From positions 1 through 7,126 of the forward strand of contig JAKAGC010000196.1 of assembly GCA_021817755.1 (NCBI GenBank): a stretch of 7,126 nt of DNA, given 5' to 3'. Origin of the DNA: Acidobacteriota bacterium (GTDB lineage: Bacteria; Acidobacteriota; Aminicenantia; UBA2199). Positions within the stretch are counted from its first letter, which is position 1, and each line of letters begins with the position of its first letter. The notes below the pieces were generated by a model. That model was not told the origin of the DNA, searched no databases, and saw only the letters and a list, made by a program, of their open reading frames with translations. The translations under genes were made by a program, and so were the position numbers. Below are positions 1-7,126 of this stretch, in pieces.

Positions 1-104
1 GAATTTATTAGAAATAAAGATTGATTTTTCTTCTTTCCCACTTTATATCGTCAAATTCCTTTTAAAAATAAACACTCTTAATCCTCTATGATACTATATT
101 TGTA

Positions 105-119
105 GGCAAATCAATTGCC
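105..119. repeat. Short inverted repeat upstream of mutA promoter
   Basis: GGCAA (105-109) and TTGCC (115-119) are perfect inverted arms around a 5-nt spacer. The repeat ends 7 nt before the proposed -35 element of the mutAB promoter. That position would suit an operator for a dimeric regulator, but arms of five bases arise by chance fairly often, and no known operator consensus is recognised. It could equally be a weak hairpin at the end of an upstream transcript. Confidence 0.25.
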
Positions 120-126
120 CCGGTGG

Positions 127-155
127 TTGTATTTATCCGGTAGATTTTGTATAAT
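127..155 (+). promoter_or_regulatory. Candidate sigma-70-type promoter of mutAB
   Basis: A perfect consensus -10 hexamer TATAAT (150-155) lies 17 nt downstream of TTGTAT (127-132), which matches three of six bases of the -35 consensus. Transcription would begin near 162, leaving a leader of about 40 nt before the mutA start codon at 204. The surrounding sequence is AT-rich, so a chance TATAAT is possible, and some lineages use a different promoter consensus. No cobalamin riboswitch can be recognised in this short leader. Confidence 0.5.
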
Positions 156-191
156 ATAGCGAATAAATTTAAGACTCAAACAACTTTTCAC

Positions 192-196
192 AGGAG
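192..196 (+). promoter_or_regulatory. Ribosome binding site that fixes the mutA start
   Basis: AGGAG stands 7 nt before the ATG at 204. The reading frame stays open upstream to a TTG at 147, but that codon overlaps the -10 box of the likely promoter and has no Shine-Dalgarno sequence. The ATG at 204 is therefore taken as the start. Confidence 0.85.
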
Positions 197-203
197 AAAA
201 CCG

Positions 204-2381
204 ATGTCTAACGAGTCCAACCGCAACAGCGAAATAAAACTGGACAAAGATTTAAACCTTGCAAATGATTTTTCACCTGCTACCTATGAAGAATGGAAAA
301 CTACTGCTGAGGAATCTTTGAACGGTGCACCGTTTGATAAAAAATTGGTTACCCCTACTTATGAAGGTATCGATCTCCAACCTATTTATACAGCGAAAGA
401 TATCGAAAACCTTCCTCACCTGGACGACAAACCGGGCTTCCCGGGAGGAGCAAGGGGTAATAATACCGGCGGATACCTCGCCGGATCATGGGAAATCTGC
501 CAGGAAATTCAACTCCCTTCTCCAAATCAATTCAATTCTGCATTGAAACATGACCTGAAAAGAGGTTTAAACTCCATAAATTTAGTGTTGGATAAAACCA
601 CGAAAAAAGGTCTTGATTCGGATAAAGGTACTATCGGTGAAACCGGTTTTAATGGTGTCCCGATGTCTACTCTTGAAGATTTTTCCACTGCTCTGGAATG
701 CATCGAACCGGAAAAATATCCCATACATATCGATACCGGATTTTCCGGTGTGGCGATTTTTTCTCTTCTTGATGCTTATTTGAAAAAGCTAGGGAAAAAT
801 ATTGATGCTATAACCGGTAGCATCATGACTGATCCCCTTGCATACCTTGTAACCGAAGGATCTCTTCCCATTTCATCTGATTCTGCTTTCGATCACATGG
901 CCCGTCTTACTTCCTGGGCAAGCCATCACGCCCCCCGGATTAAGACAATCGGAATCAGCGGTTTGCCTTACCATAACGCAGGTGCCGATGCCATCCGCGA
1001 ACTTGCTTTCGTGTTAGCTACTGCAGTAGAATATCTCGACCGCCTTTCCGAGAGGAATATCACAATTGATACTATCGCTTCCAGTATGCGTTTTACTTTC
1101 GGTATCGGTCCCTTTTATTTTATGGAAGTCGCAAAAATTCGCGCAGCTCGCATACTCTGGTCAAAAATTATTGAAACTTATGGTGGAAATGATTCCTCAC
1201 GAAAAATGACAATTCATGGTCGTACATCTTCTTATAATCAGACTGTGTACGATCCATACGCCAATATGCTTCGTACCACCACCGAAACCTTTGCTGCGGC
1301 AGTTGCCGGAGTGGATAGTATTCACTCCAATGCTTTTGACGAACTCTTCGGGACCAAAGATGAGTTTTCACGCAGAACCGCTCGCAACATTCAAGTCGTT
1401 CTCAGCGAAGAATGCCGTTTGACCAATCTGATCGACCCTGCCGGCGGATCTTATTTTGTCGAAAAACTTACCCATCAAGTCGCAGAAAAAACCTGGGCTT
1501 TATTTCAACAAATCCAGGCTAAGGGTGGCATGTTGAAAGCACTACAGGAAGGATTTCCTCAAACAGAGATCGATTCTGTCGATAAAAAGCGGAAAGCAGA
1601 TATAGCAAAACGAAAACAGAATATCGTGGGTACCAACTTCACTGCCAATGTAAAAGAAAAGAAACTTGATCCTGCATTCCCTGATTATACTGCTGTATTT
1701 AATAAACGCTTCTCCGAATTATTGATAAACCGGAATTTCCGTAAAGAAGCAAAAAATGCTGAAATTGCTTCATTACTAAAAGAAATGAGAAAAACACTGA
1801 ATGATAATTCCGATTCCATGATTGAAAAAGGTATTGCCGCTGCTGTTTTAGGTGCAACATTAGGTGAAATTTTCGATGCAATTAAAACAGGTGATCCTAT
1901 TTCCATTAATCGACTGAAACCCACTCGAGCAGCCGTCCAGTTTGAAGAAATCCGTGATGCCGTCGAAGCCTATAAAGCTAAAAACGGATCTGCTCCTAAA
2001 CTCTTCCTTGCAACAATGGGGCCCTTATCCCAATATAAACCCAGGGCAGATTTTTCACAATCCTTTTTTGAAATTGGTGGTTTTGATGTTGTCTATCCTC
2101 AGGGTTTCGAAACCCCCCAAGATGCTGTAAAAGATGCAGTGGCTTCCGAAGCCGGTGTTGTTGTTATTTGCTCCACCGACGACACATACCCTGCTCTTGT
2201 TCCACCATTTACTCAAAAAATCAAAGAAATTAACCCCAATATAATCGTGGTACTGGCCGGATATCCTAAAGATCAGATTGAAGCACATAAACAATCCGGT
2301 GTGGATGATTTCATCTATCTCGGTGTGGATGCTCACCTTGTGATTTCCGGAATCCTTAAACGATTGGGAGTATTATCATGA
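204..2381 (+). CDS. mutA: Methylmalonyl-CoA mutase small (non-catalytic) subunit MutA
   Basis: MutA pairs with MutB to form the heterodimeric adenosylcobalamin-dependent mutase of the cytoplasm. The product is 725 residues, longer than the roughly 640-residue Propionibacterium subunit. An N-terminal extension (about 1-50) leads into a degenerate mutase barrel (about 50-560), then a linker and a degenerate B12-binding-like domain (about 597-725). Aligned by eye with MutB, it has lost the key residues: the catalytic Tyr-His pair in the SGYHMQEAG segment is Leu254-Pro255 here (SGLPYHNAG), the CoA-side Gln and Arg positions are Met208 and Glu218, and the DGHDRG cobalamin motif is replaced by the segment near 610-615 (YKPRAD). 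This is the normal state of small subunits, whose role is structural. The family motif [14 protein letters not shown] (306-319) is intact. The stop codon overlaps the mutB start (ATGA), which suggests coupled translation and equal subunit dose. Identity is very secure. Confidence 0.96.
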   Translation: MSNESNRNSEIKLDKDLNLANDFSPATYEEWKTTAEESLNGAPFDKKLVTPTYEGIDLQPIYTAKDIENLPHLDDKPGFPGGARGNNTGGYLAGSWEICQEIQLPSPNQFNSALKHDLKRGLNSINLVLDKTTKKGLDSDKGTIGETGFNGVPMSTLEDFSTALECIEPEKYPIHIDTGFSGVAIFSLLDAYLKKLGKNIDAITGSIMTDPLAYLVTEGSLPISSDSAFDHMARLTSWASHHAPRIKTIGISGLPYHNAGADAIRELAFVLATAVEYLDRLSERNITIDTIASSMRFTFGIGPFYFMEVAKIRAARILWSKIIETYGGNDSSRKMTIHGRTSSYNQTVYDPYANMLRTTTETFAAAVAGVDSIHSNAFDELFGTKDEFSRRTARNIQVVLSEECRLTNLIDPAGGSYFVEKLTHQVAEKTWALFQQIQAKGGMLKALQEGFPQTEIDSVDKKRKADIAKRKQNIVGTNFTANVKEKKLDPAFPDYTAVFNKRFSELLINRNFRKEAKNAEIASLLKEMRKTLNDNSDSMIEKGIAAAVLGATLGEIFDAIKTGDPISINRLKPTRAAVQFEEIRDAVEAYKAKNGSAPKLFLATMGPLSQYKPRADFSQSFFEIGGFDVVYPQGFETPQDAVKDAVASEAGVVVICSTDDTYPALVPPFTQKIKEINPNIIVVLAGYPKDQIEAHKQSGVDDFIYLGVDAHLVISGILKRLGVLS

Positions 2382-4570
2382 GCCAAAAATATGTTAAACC
2401 CGATTTTTCCAAAATCGATTTAAACCTGAACCCCCCGTCTCCTATATCCAAAAAGGAATGGGCGGAGCAATTTAAGAAAGAAACCGGTATGACTCCTGAA
2501 CAGGCCACATGGCATACAATGGAGTATATCGATGTCAATCCTTTATACGATAAAGAAGATATTAAAAACTTTAAACATCTTGAATATACAGCCGGGATTC
2601 CACCTTTCCTCAGGGGGCCTTATGCCACAATGTATGTTCAGCAACCCTGGACTGTTCGCCAATATGCCGGGTTTTCCACAGCAGAAGAAAGTAATGCTTT
2701 CTATCGTCGCAATCTCGCCGCAGGTCAGAAAGGATTATCCGTTGCATTTGACCTCGCCACTCATCGCGGATATGATTCCGATCATGAACGCGTTGTTGGA
2801 GATGTTGGTAAAGCAGGAGTCGCAATTGACTCCGTTGAAGATATGAAAGTTCTTTTTTCCGGTATTCCTCTTGATGTGATGTCCGTATCCATGACCATGA
2901 ACGGTGCCGTTCTTCCCGTTATGGCTTTCTACATTGTAGCCGCCGAAGAACAGGGCGTACCTCTCGCAAAGCTTACCGGAACCATCCAGAATGATATTCT
3001 TAAAGAATATATGGTTCGTAATACATATATCTACCCCCCGAAGACCTCTATGCGTATTATCGCTGATATTTTCAAATTCACCTCACAGAATATGCCCAAA
3101 TTCAACAGCATCAGTATTTCCGGTTACCATATGCAAGAAGCCGGTGCTACTGCTGACCTTGAAATGGCATATACTCTCGCTGATGGTCTCGAATATGTTC
3201 GAACTGGTATTGAAGCCGGTCTTAGTGTTGATACATTTGCTCCCCGTCTTTCTTTTTTCTGGGGTGCCGGTTTGAATTACTTTATGGAAGTTGCCAAAAT
3301 GCGTGCCGCTCGTATTATCTGGGCCAAGCTTATCAAACAATTCAATCCCAAAAATCCCAAGTCTATGGCACTGAGAACACACACACAAACATCCGGTTGG
3401 AGTTTGACTGAGCAAGACCCCTTCAATAATGTTGTTCGTACCTGTATGGAAGCCATGGCTGCTGCATTAGGTCATACCCAATCACTTCATACCAATTCAC
3501 TCGATGAAGCTATTGCGCTTCCCACTGATTTCTCTGCCCGTATTGCCCGTAATACCCAATTGTATCTCCAGAATGAAACCAATATAACCAAAGTTGTTGA
3601 CCCCTGGGCCGGTTCTTATTATGTTGAAACTCTAACCGATGCCTTATTGAAAAAAGGTTGGGCTCATATTACTGAAGTTGAAAACCTTGGTGGTATGACA
3701 CGTGCTATTGAAGAAGGAATCCCAAAAATGAGGATCGAAGAAGCTGCCGCACGTCGACAGGCTCGAATTGATTCTGGTGTTGAAACTATCGTTGGACTTA
3801 ATAAATACCAATTGGAAAAAGAAGAACCTATCGAAATTCTGGAAGTGGATAATACCGCTGTTCGAATTTCTCAAATTAATAAACTGGATAAAATCAGATC
3901 CGAACGGGATGAGAAAAAAGTAAAAGAAGCACTCGAAGCGATCACTCGTTGTACTGAAACCGGTGAAGGCAATTTATTGGATTTGTCCGTAAAAGCTGCG
4001 CGGCTCCGGGCCACTTTGGGTGAAATTTCATTTGCTATTGAAAAAGTATGTGGAAGGTATCAAGCAATGACCAGGACCATTTCCGGTGTTTACAGCAGTG
4101 AATACAAAGTAAGTGAAGATAACACGGTTGAAAAAGTTCGTCATATGACCGATGAGTTTGCTTCCAGAGAAGGTCGCAGACCTCGTATTATGGTTGCTAA
4201 GATGGGGCAGGATGGGCACGATCGTGGAGCCAAAGTGGTTTCAACTGCATATGCTGATATGGGCTTCGATGTCGATGTCGGTCCATTGTTCCAGACTCCC
4301 GAAGAAACAGCACGACAGGCTGTTGAAAACGATGTGCATGTAATCGGTATGAGTTCACTTGCAGCAGGTCATAAAACCTTGCTTCCCAAATTAGTAGAAG
4401 AATTAAAGAAATTAGGACGTGAAGATATTATCGTAATATGTGGAGGTGTAATACCTGTGCAGGATTACGAATTCCTTTATGAGAACGGTGCGTTTGCTAT
4501 TTTTGGTCCTGGGACTAAAATACCCGAAGCAGCCGTGAAAATAATGGAAGAAGTTTCCCGGCGGTTCTAA
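2378..4570 (+). CDS. mutB: Methylmalonyl-CoA mutase large (catalytic) subunit MutB
   Basis: MutB is the catalytic subunit that interconverts (R)-methylmalonyl-CoA and succinyl-CoA by a radical mechanism using adenosylcobalamin. The 730 residues, a usual length, comprise a substrate-binding TIM barrel (about 40-560) and a C-terminal cobalamin-binding Rossmann-like domain (about 600-730). Residues equivalent to those defined in Propionibacterium shermanii are all present: Tyr96 (RQYAGFS), Gln204, Arg214 ([10 protein letters not shown]), Tyr250-His251 (SGYHMQEAG), Lys608, and Asp612 and His614 of the DGHDRG motif, where the histidine ligates cobalt. The Tyr/Arg pair at 96 and 214 is the methylmalonyl-CoA mutase signature; isobutyryl-CoA mutases carry Phe/Gln there. 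The start is supported by GGGAG at 2366-2370, 7 nt upstream, inside mutA. No gene for the MeaB/ArgK repair GTPase or the epimerase follows; a hairpin begins 22 nt after the stop. Confidence 0.98.
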   Translation: MSQKYVKPDFSKIDLNLNPPSPISKKEWAEQFKKETGMTPEQATWHTMEYIDVNPLYDKEDIKNFKHLEYTAGIPPFLRGPYATMYVQQPWTVRQYAGFSTAEESNAFYRRNLAAGQKGLSVAFDLATHRGYDSDHERVVGDVGKAGVAIDSVEDMKVLFSGIPLDVMSVSMTMNGAVLPVMAFYIVAAEEQGVPLAKLTGTIQNDILKEYMVRNTYIYPPKTSMRIIADIFKFTSQNMPKFNSISISGYHMQEAGATADLEMAYTLADGLEYVRTGIEAGLSVDTFAPRLSFFWGAGLNYFMEVAKMRAARIIWAKLIKQFNPKNPKSMALRTHTQTSGWSLTEQDPFNNVVRTCMEAMAAALGHTQSLHTNSLDEAIALPTDFSARIARNTQLYLQNETNITKVVDPWAGSYYVETLTDALLKKGWAHITEVENLGGMTRAIEEGIPKMRIEEAAARRQARIDSGVETIVGLNKYQLEKEEPIEILEVDNTAVRISQINKLDKIRSERDEKKVKEALEAITRCTETGEGNLLDLSVKAARLRATLGEISFAIEKVCGRYQAMTRTISGVYSSEYKVSEDNTVEKVRHMTDEFASREGRRPRIMVAKMGQDGHDRGAKVVSTAYADMGFDVDVGPLFQTPEETARQAVENDVHVIGMSSLAAGHKTLLPKLVEELKKLGREDIIVICGGVIPVQDYEFLYENGAFAIFGPGTKIPEAAVKIMEEVSRRF

Positions 4571-4591
4571 TCTGAAAGATGCCTCCGGCGG

Positions 4592-4621
4592 GCAGAACCC
4601 CTTTTATAAAAGGGGTTCTGC
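4592..4621 (+). terminator. Perfect 30-nt palindrome after mutB, probable terminator hairpin
   Basis: The arms GCAGAACCCCTTTTA and TAAAAGGGGTTCTGC pair over all 15 positions with no spacer, so an RNA hairpin would form with a small loop taken from the central A/T bases. It starts 22 nt after the mutB stop in a convergent intergenic region, the expected place for the mutAB transcription end. The following bases (ACTCCCCATAATTTTATA) lack a direct T-run, so it is not a textbook intrinsic terminator. It may instead stabilise the 3' end or belong to a repeated intergenic element. A GC-rich stretch (4581-4593, GCCTCCGGCGGGC) adjoins it and can form a weak extra hairpin. Confidence 0.6.
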
Positions 4622-4691
4622 ACTCCCCATAATTTTATATAAATATAATTATCTAATTGGATTAATCAGTTTATTAAAAGTTTTTCAGGGG

Positions 4692-4725
4692 TCAAGGGGG
4701 CGGTTTTTCAAAAAAGCCCCCTTGA
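4692..4725 (-). terminator. GC-rich hairpin at the end of the minus-strand polysaccharide unit
   Basis: TCAAGGGGGC (4692-4701) and GCCCCCTTGA (4716-4725) form a perfect 10-bp stem around a 14-nt loop. The loop itself contains TTTT and AAAA runs that can extend the pairing. It lies 8 nt beyond the stop codon of the minus-strand membrane protein gene, so it most simply serves that unit. It could also act as a backstop for mutAB read-through, since the structure is nearly symmetrical. As with the hairpin at 4592-4621, no T-tract follows directly on either strand. Confidence 0.55.
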
Positions 4726-4733
4726 TAATAAAA

Positions 4734-6458
4734 TTATCGAGATGACCACTCGAATGTTACATTGGGGGTTCCCACCAATTGTTCCGGTTTTGAATCTTGT
4801 GGGATAGGTGCATTTACCATTTGATGCCTGATACCGAAATCATTTAATCTGTTCCGGGTTGATAAATAGTATCCGTTTGGGTAGACCAGTAGGATTTTTC
4901 CATTTTTTTGACCTTCATCTGCTAACGAGTGTACCTGGGTTCTGAATTGTTTATTCAAGATGATCGTATTTTCAGTATATTTTGCTCCTACCAGCAGGCA
5001 GTTGATGATTAGGGCAGAGATGAAAAAGATTTTCATATAGTTCATAAATTCATTGTTTGCCAGATAGTAGAATGAAACGATGAATGTAATAGGTAACAAC
5101 CATAGTTGTGGGGATAGGCGTGCCCACCATGCTTCGGCATTGAATAGTGTTAGAACAAGGATTACGCCAGCCGGGATGAAGCTAAAAAGAAGTATGACAC
5201 GTCTTAATTTATAGATGACAATCAATGCAGTAATTATGACCACGAAGAGAATCGATCCAAAGAACGGACCGAATCCGCCGTATCTGGGGCTTCCATTATT
5301 GAAAGCCGTTATTTCACGTTCATGTATTGAGAAAGGGACTTTTGCTTTCGGCATTCGGGAAGCGTCCTGATCCGACATACAAAAAAGTGAGTAGGCCAGT
5401 TTTTTAAACCGGTTCATTTTCAAAAAGTTGTGAGGTGCTGGAGTCATGGAAATTTGGGCCAGGTCTGCTTTTAGTTCAGAGCTAGAACCAATAGCAGGGA
5501 AAAAGGGGTTCCCATGGTTTCGAATATTCTCTATATAAGGCTGATAACCCACTATAAAAAAAGAAATAATGAATGCACCTGCGATAATGAGAAGAAACCG
5601 TTTCTGAAGATCACGGTCGATGATGAAAACAACCAGCCATGATAGAATGAGAATTGCGGTACCATAGACGACACCGATAAATTTAACATTGACCAGGGGG
5701 ATGAAGGTAATAAAGATCAGCCAGACATTTCGTTCCTGTCGAAACATGATGTATTCGAATGCAAGTATAAGGGCGATAGTAAGAAGAGCTGCCAGTTGGA
5801 TATCATTGGAAAAGCTAAAGAGTTGGTAAAGGGCAACAGGATTCAAGGTAACCAGGAAAGCGATAATAATTTTTATCTTTCCTGGGAGACGCTGGAATCG
5901 GTTTAAGAAGAACCATGTAATAAAAAATACTCCGATCAGATAAAGGATGTTGAACATTTTTCCGGATTCGAGAGAGCCTGTAAGTTTAAAAACCGCAGCA
6001 GAAGTAACCCATGAAGCTTTTGGATAATGGTTGAGAAAAATTTCTCTTCCATCCAGTGCCAGTTTATACAGGGAATTGGAATTTTCAACCAATGGTTCAT
6101 AGAAAGGGTTCCATCCTTTTGAAAGGGCTATGACTGCCGATTGGTGCATGCCCTGCCCTTCAGTCGAGAAATCGTACATCATCATACAACTGAGGACGGA
6201 AATAATGATTACCAGGAGAAAAATACCTGAAATCAAAAGGAATTCTTTATTGCTTATACAAGACATCTCCTGGAATTGGCAGTTACGTTTTACAAATGCA
6301 AAGGTTATGGCAATGGTTCCAAAGAAAGCGAGGATAAAATGCATAAAAGTTATCGGGATATTGAATAAAAATAAAGCTGAAGTAATTACCAGGAGAAGTG
6401 CAGGCAATACAAGCACTTGCAGGGTAAAAATTTGGAATTTAAAATATTTTTCAATCAT
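4734..6458 (-). CDS. Polytopic membrane protein, possible GT-C glycosyltransferase or polysaccharide polymerase
   Basis: The family is not recognised with certainty. The 574-residue protein has about 12 hydrophobic segments, roughly at 13-32, 36-56, 73-95, 168-186, 196-214, 218-238, 244-262, 264-281, 287-304, 399-417, 421-437, 448-466 and 473-490 (some may pair or be re-entrant). The first large loop, after the third segment, begins with Asp96 and Glu100 (DFSTEGQGMHQ) and continues with GWNPFYEP (115-122) and NHYPKASW (143-150). Acidic residues in the first outer loop are typical of GT-C lipid-phosphosugar transferases. A second polar loop spans about 305-398, and AWWARLSPQLWLLP (443-456) looks like a conserved motif. 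The last 84 residues are soluble. The start ATG overlaps the upstream gene's stop by 8 nt and has a GGTGA sequence at 6465-6469. Following an Alg14/Alg13-type pair, it probably acts on undecaprenyl-linked sugars in the inner membrane; a Wzy-type polymerase is the main alternative. Confidence 0.7.
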   Translation of the reverse strand: MIEKYFKFQIFTLQVLVLPALLLVITSALFLFNIPITFMHFILAFFGTIAITFAFVKRNCQFQEMSCISNKEFLLISGIFLLVIIISVLSCMMMYDFSTEGQGMHQSAVIALSKGWNPFYEPLVENSNSLYKLALDGREIFLNHYPKASWVTSAAVFKLTGSLESGKMFNILYLIGVFFITWFFLNRFQRLPGKIKIIIAFLVTLNPVALYQLFSFSNDIQLAALLTIALILAFEYIMFRQERNVWLIFITFIPLVNVKFIGVVYGTAILILSWLVVFIIDRDLQKRFLLIIAGAFIISFFIVGYQPYIENIRNHGNPFFPAIGSSSELKADLAQISMTPAPHNFLKMNRFKKLAYSLFCMSDQDASRMPKAKVPFSIHEREITAFNNGSPRYGGFGPFFGSILFVVIITALIVIYKLRRVILLFSFIPAGVILVLTLFNAEAWWARLSPQLWLLPITFIVSFYYLANNEFMNYMKIFFISALIINCLLVGAKYTENTIILNKQFRTQVHSLADEGQKNGKILLVYPNGYYLSTRNRLNDFGIRHQMVNAPIPQDSKPEQLVGTPNVTFEWSSR

Positions 6459-6975
6459 GTCGATTCACCAGATTCACGCATATATCGTTTATTTTTTGGG
6501 AAAATAGCGTCGATTTAGAGAGAATATCTTTCGATTCAATATTATATTGGTCAAATATTTCTTTTGCCAGTTCATTGTATTTTCGGATGGTCATTGCCAG
6601 GTCTGAGGAATCGTAAACCGCGATAATTTTTTTCTTTTGCTCAAGGGTTTTGGTAAAAATTACCTGGTGGTCGTCTATGTGCTCGTTAAATTTTTTCTGT
6701 CTTGGGAAAACTACCGGTATTTTATCGTTATATAAGGCAAGCATGATGCTGCCCGTTCCCCCGTGGGTAATAATACATTCCGTATTTTTTAAATAGGACA
6801 TCATCGTATCAAATGGGAGGAATTCGCTGTACTTGCAATATTGCGGCTTATACAAACTGTACCCCGTTTGCATAAAAACATCCGCTTCAATAACACCCTG
6901 GTATTTCAGCTCGTCTATTTCTTTCACCAAACGGTCGAAAGGTTGTTCGTGGGTTCCGACTGTGACGAATATCAT
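6451..6975 (-). CDS. Alg13/PssE-like glycosyltransferase catalytic subunit (GT28 C-terminal domain type)
   Basis: This 174-residue protein matches the stand-alone nucleotide-sugar-binding half of GT28-type transferases (Alg13, PssE, Cps14G, EpsF). The N-terminus MIFVTVGTHEQPFDRL carries the typical glycine loop. IITHGGTG (68-75) supplies the donor-binding HGGxG motif, and VVFPRQKKFNEHIDDHQ (88-104) is the second donor-site motif. It has no membrane segment, so it needs the Alg14/PssD-like partner encoded just upstream to reach the lipid-linked acceptor on the inner face of the membrane. Known pairs add galactose (Cps14FG), glucuronic acid (PssDE) or GlcNAc (Alg13/14); the sugar used here cannot be read from the sequence. 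The start at 6975 is chosen because the protein then begins exactly at the family N-terminus and its ATG overlaps the upstream stop as ATGA. A longer in-frame form from 7029 would be read from inside the upstream gene. It overlaps the next gene by 8 nt. Confidence 0.88.
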   Translation of the reverse strand: MIFVTVGTHEQPFDRLVKEIDELKYQGVIEADVFMQTGYSLYKPQYCKYSEFLPFDTMMSYLKNTECIITHGGTGSIMLALYNDKIPVVFPRQKKFNEHIDDHQVIFTKTLEQKKKIIAVYDSSDLAMTIRKYNELAKEIFDQYNIESKDILSKSTLFSQKINDICVNLVNRHD

Positions 6976-7126
6976 AAAAGTTGCCCAAGGACGATGCCTT
7001 TGGGGTAGAATTTCTTTTGTTCTTCCCATTGAAGGATAAAAGCGTCAGTAATTCTGTATACCAGGCGGCCTGTGAGGGAAGGATTTTCGATGCGTTCGTA
7101 TGCTTCTATAAAAACAAGTTTTTTCC
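6972..7126 (-). CDS. Alg14/PssD-like membrane-anchor subunit, C-terminal part only
   Basis: The gene is cut by the right edge of the window; the last 50 codons are visible (first full codon at 7124, TGA stop at 6974-6972). The translation contains FIEAYERIENPSLTGRL, VYRITD and LQWEEQKKFYPKG, closely resembling the C-terminal end of bacterial Alg14 homologues such as PssD, Cps14F and EpsE, where an E-x-x-x-R segment is followed by S-L-T-G and a Q-W-E-E motif. In this family a hydrophobic N-terminus (outside the window) anchors the protein to the membrane, and it recruits the soluble Alg13-like subunit to build the active enzyme. Its stop overlaps the next gene's start by 4 nt (ATGA), which fits a fixed two-subunit enzyme. 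The upstream end and any further locus genes lie outside the window. Confidence 0.86.
   Translation of the reverse strand, partial: KKLVFIEAYERIENPSLTGRLVYRITDAFILQWEEQKKFYPKGIVLGQLL

Noticed and set aside
2..91. Open stretch of 29 codons on the plus strand at the left edge, possibly the tail of an upstream gene
   Set aside because: It is short, AT-rich and matches no recognisable protein end, so it cannot be told from chance.
147..203. In-frame extension of mutA to a TTG start at 147
   Set aside because: It has no ribosome binding site and overlaps the likely -10 box, whereas the ATG at 204 has AGGAG at ideal spacing.
1..203. Cobalamin riboswitch in the mutA leader
   Set aside because: No B12-box-like sequence is seen, and the leader after the likely promoter is only about 40 nt, too short for this riboswitch class.
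2532..2846. Plus-strand reading frame of 104 codons inside mutB in another frame
   Set aside because: It overlaps the conserved substrate-binding region of mutB, and its translation shows no domain or convincing start site.
3083..3415. Minus-strand reading frame of 110 codons inside mutB
   Set aside because: It is antisense to a highly conserved part of mutB and shows no protein family features.
6130..6507. Plus-strand reading frame of 125 codons opposite the membrane protein gene
   Set aside because: It lies wholly antisense to well-supported minus-strand genes, has no recognisable domain, and is basic and low in information, as expected of a shadow frame.
6976..7029. Longer form of the Alg13-like protein starting at 7029
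   Set aside because: The extra 18 residues come from the coding sequence of the Alg14-like gene in another frame. The family N-terminus begins at the ATG at 6975.

Overview
The window is bacterial: it has Shine-Dalgarno-led starts, 4-8 nt gene overlaps and no introns. It is moderately AT-rich and holds two convergent transcription units separated by a 163-nt intergenic region. No RNA gene, mobile element, CRISPR array or riboswitch is visible. A heterodimeric MutA/MutB methylmalonyl-CoA mutase beside a surface-polysaccharide gene set would fit an anaerobic or facultative Gram-negative lineage such as Bacteroidota, Fibrobacterota, Cloacimonadota or a relative. The sequence alone does not settle the phylum.

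Left half, plus strand: a promoter-like site lies in the 203-nt leader, followed by mutA and mutB, which overlap by four bases (ATGA). Together they encode the adenosylcobalamin-dependent methylmalonyl-CoA mutase that interconverts succinyl-CoA and methylmalonyl-CoA. MutB keeps all the catalytic and B12-binding residues. MutA has lost both sets, as expected for the non-catalytic partner subunit. The genes can serve propionate formation from succinate or propionate/odd-chain/branched-chain acid breakdown; the window does not show the direction. The usual helper genes (meaB chaperone GTPase, methylmalonyl-CoA epimerase) are not next to mutB.

Intergenic region (4571-4733): two strong hairpins. 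One is a perfect 30-nt palindrome just after mutB. The other, with a GGGGGC/GCCCCC stem, lies just after the end of the minus-strand unit. Each is probably the transcription end of its own unit, though neither is followed by a clean T-tract.

Right half, minus strand (read from the right edge leftward): the C-terminal 50 codons of an Alg14/PssD-like membrane-anchor subunit, then a complete Alg13/PssE-like catalytic glycosyltransferase subunit, then a 574-residue polytopic membrane protein. All three overlap (4 nt and 8 nt), so they form one translationally coupled unit, most likely the edge of an exopolysaccharide, capsule or O-antigen locus continuing beyond the right end. The Alg14/Alg13-type pair would add a sugar to an undecaprenyl-diphosphate-linked acceptor on the cytoplasmic side. 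The polytopic protein could be a GT-C-type transferase or a polymerase acting on lipid-linked sugars at the outer face of the inner membrane.

Nothing in the window clearly amounts to an undescribed system. The least explained items are the polytopic protein and the two intergenic hairpins.
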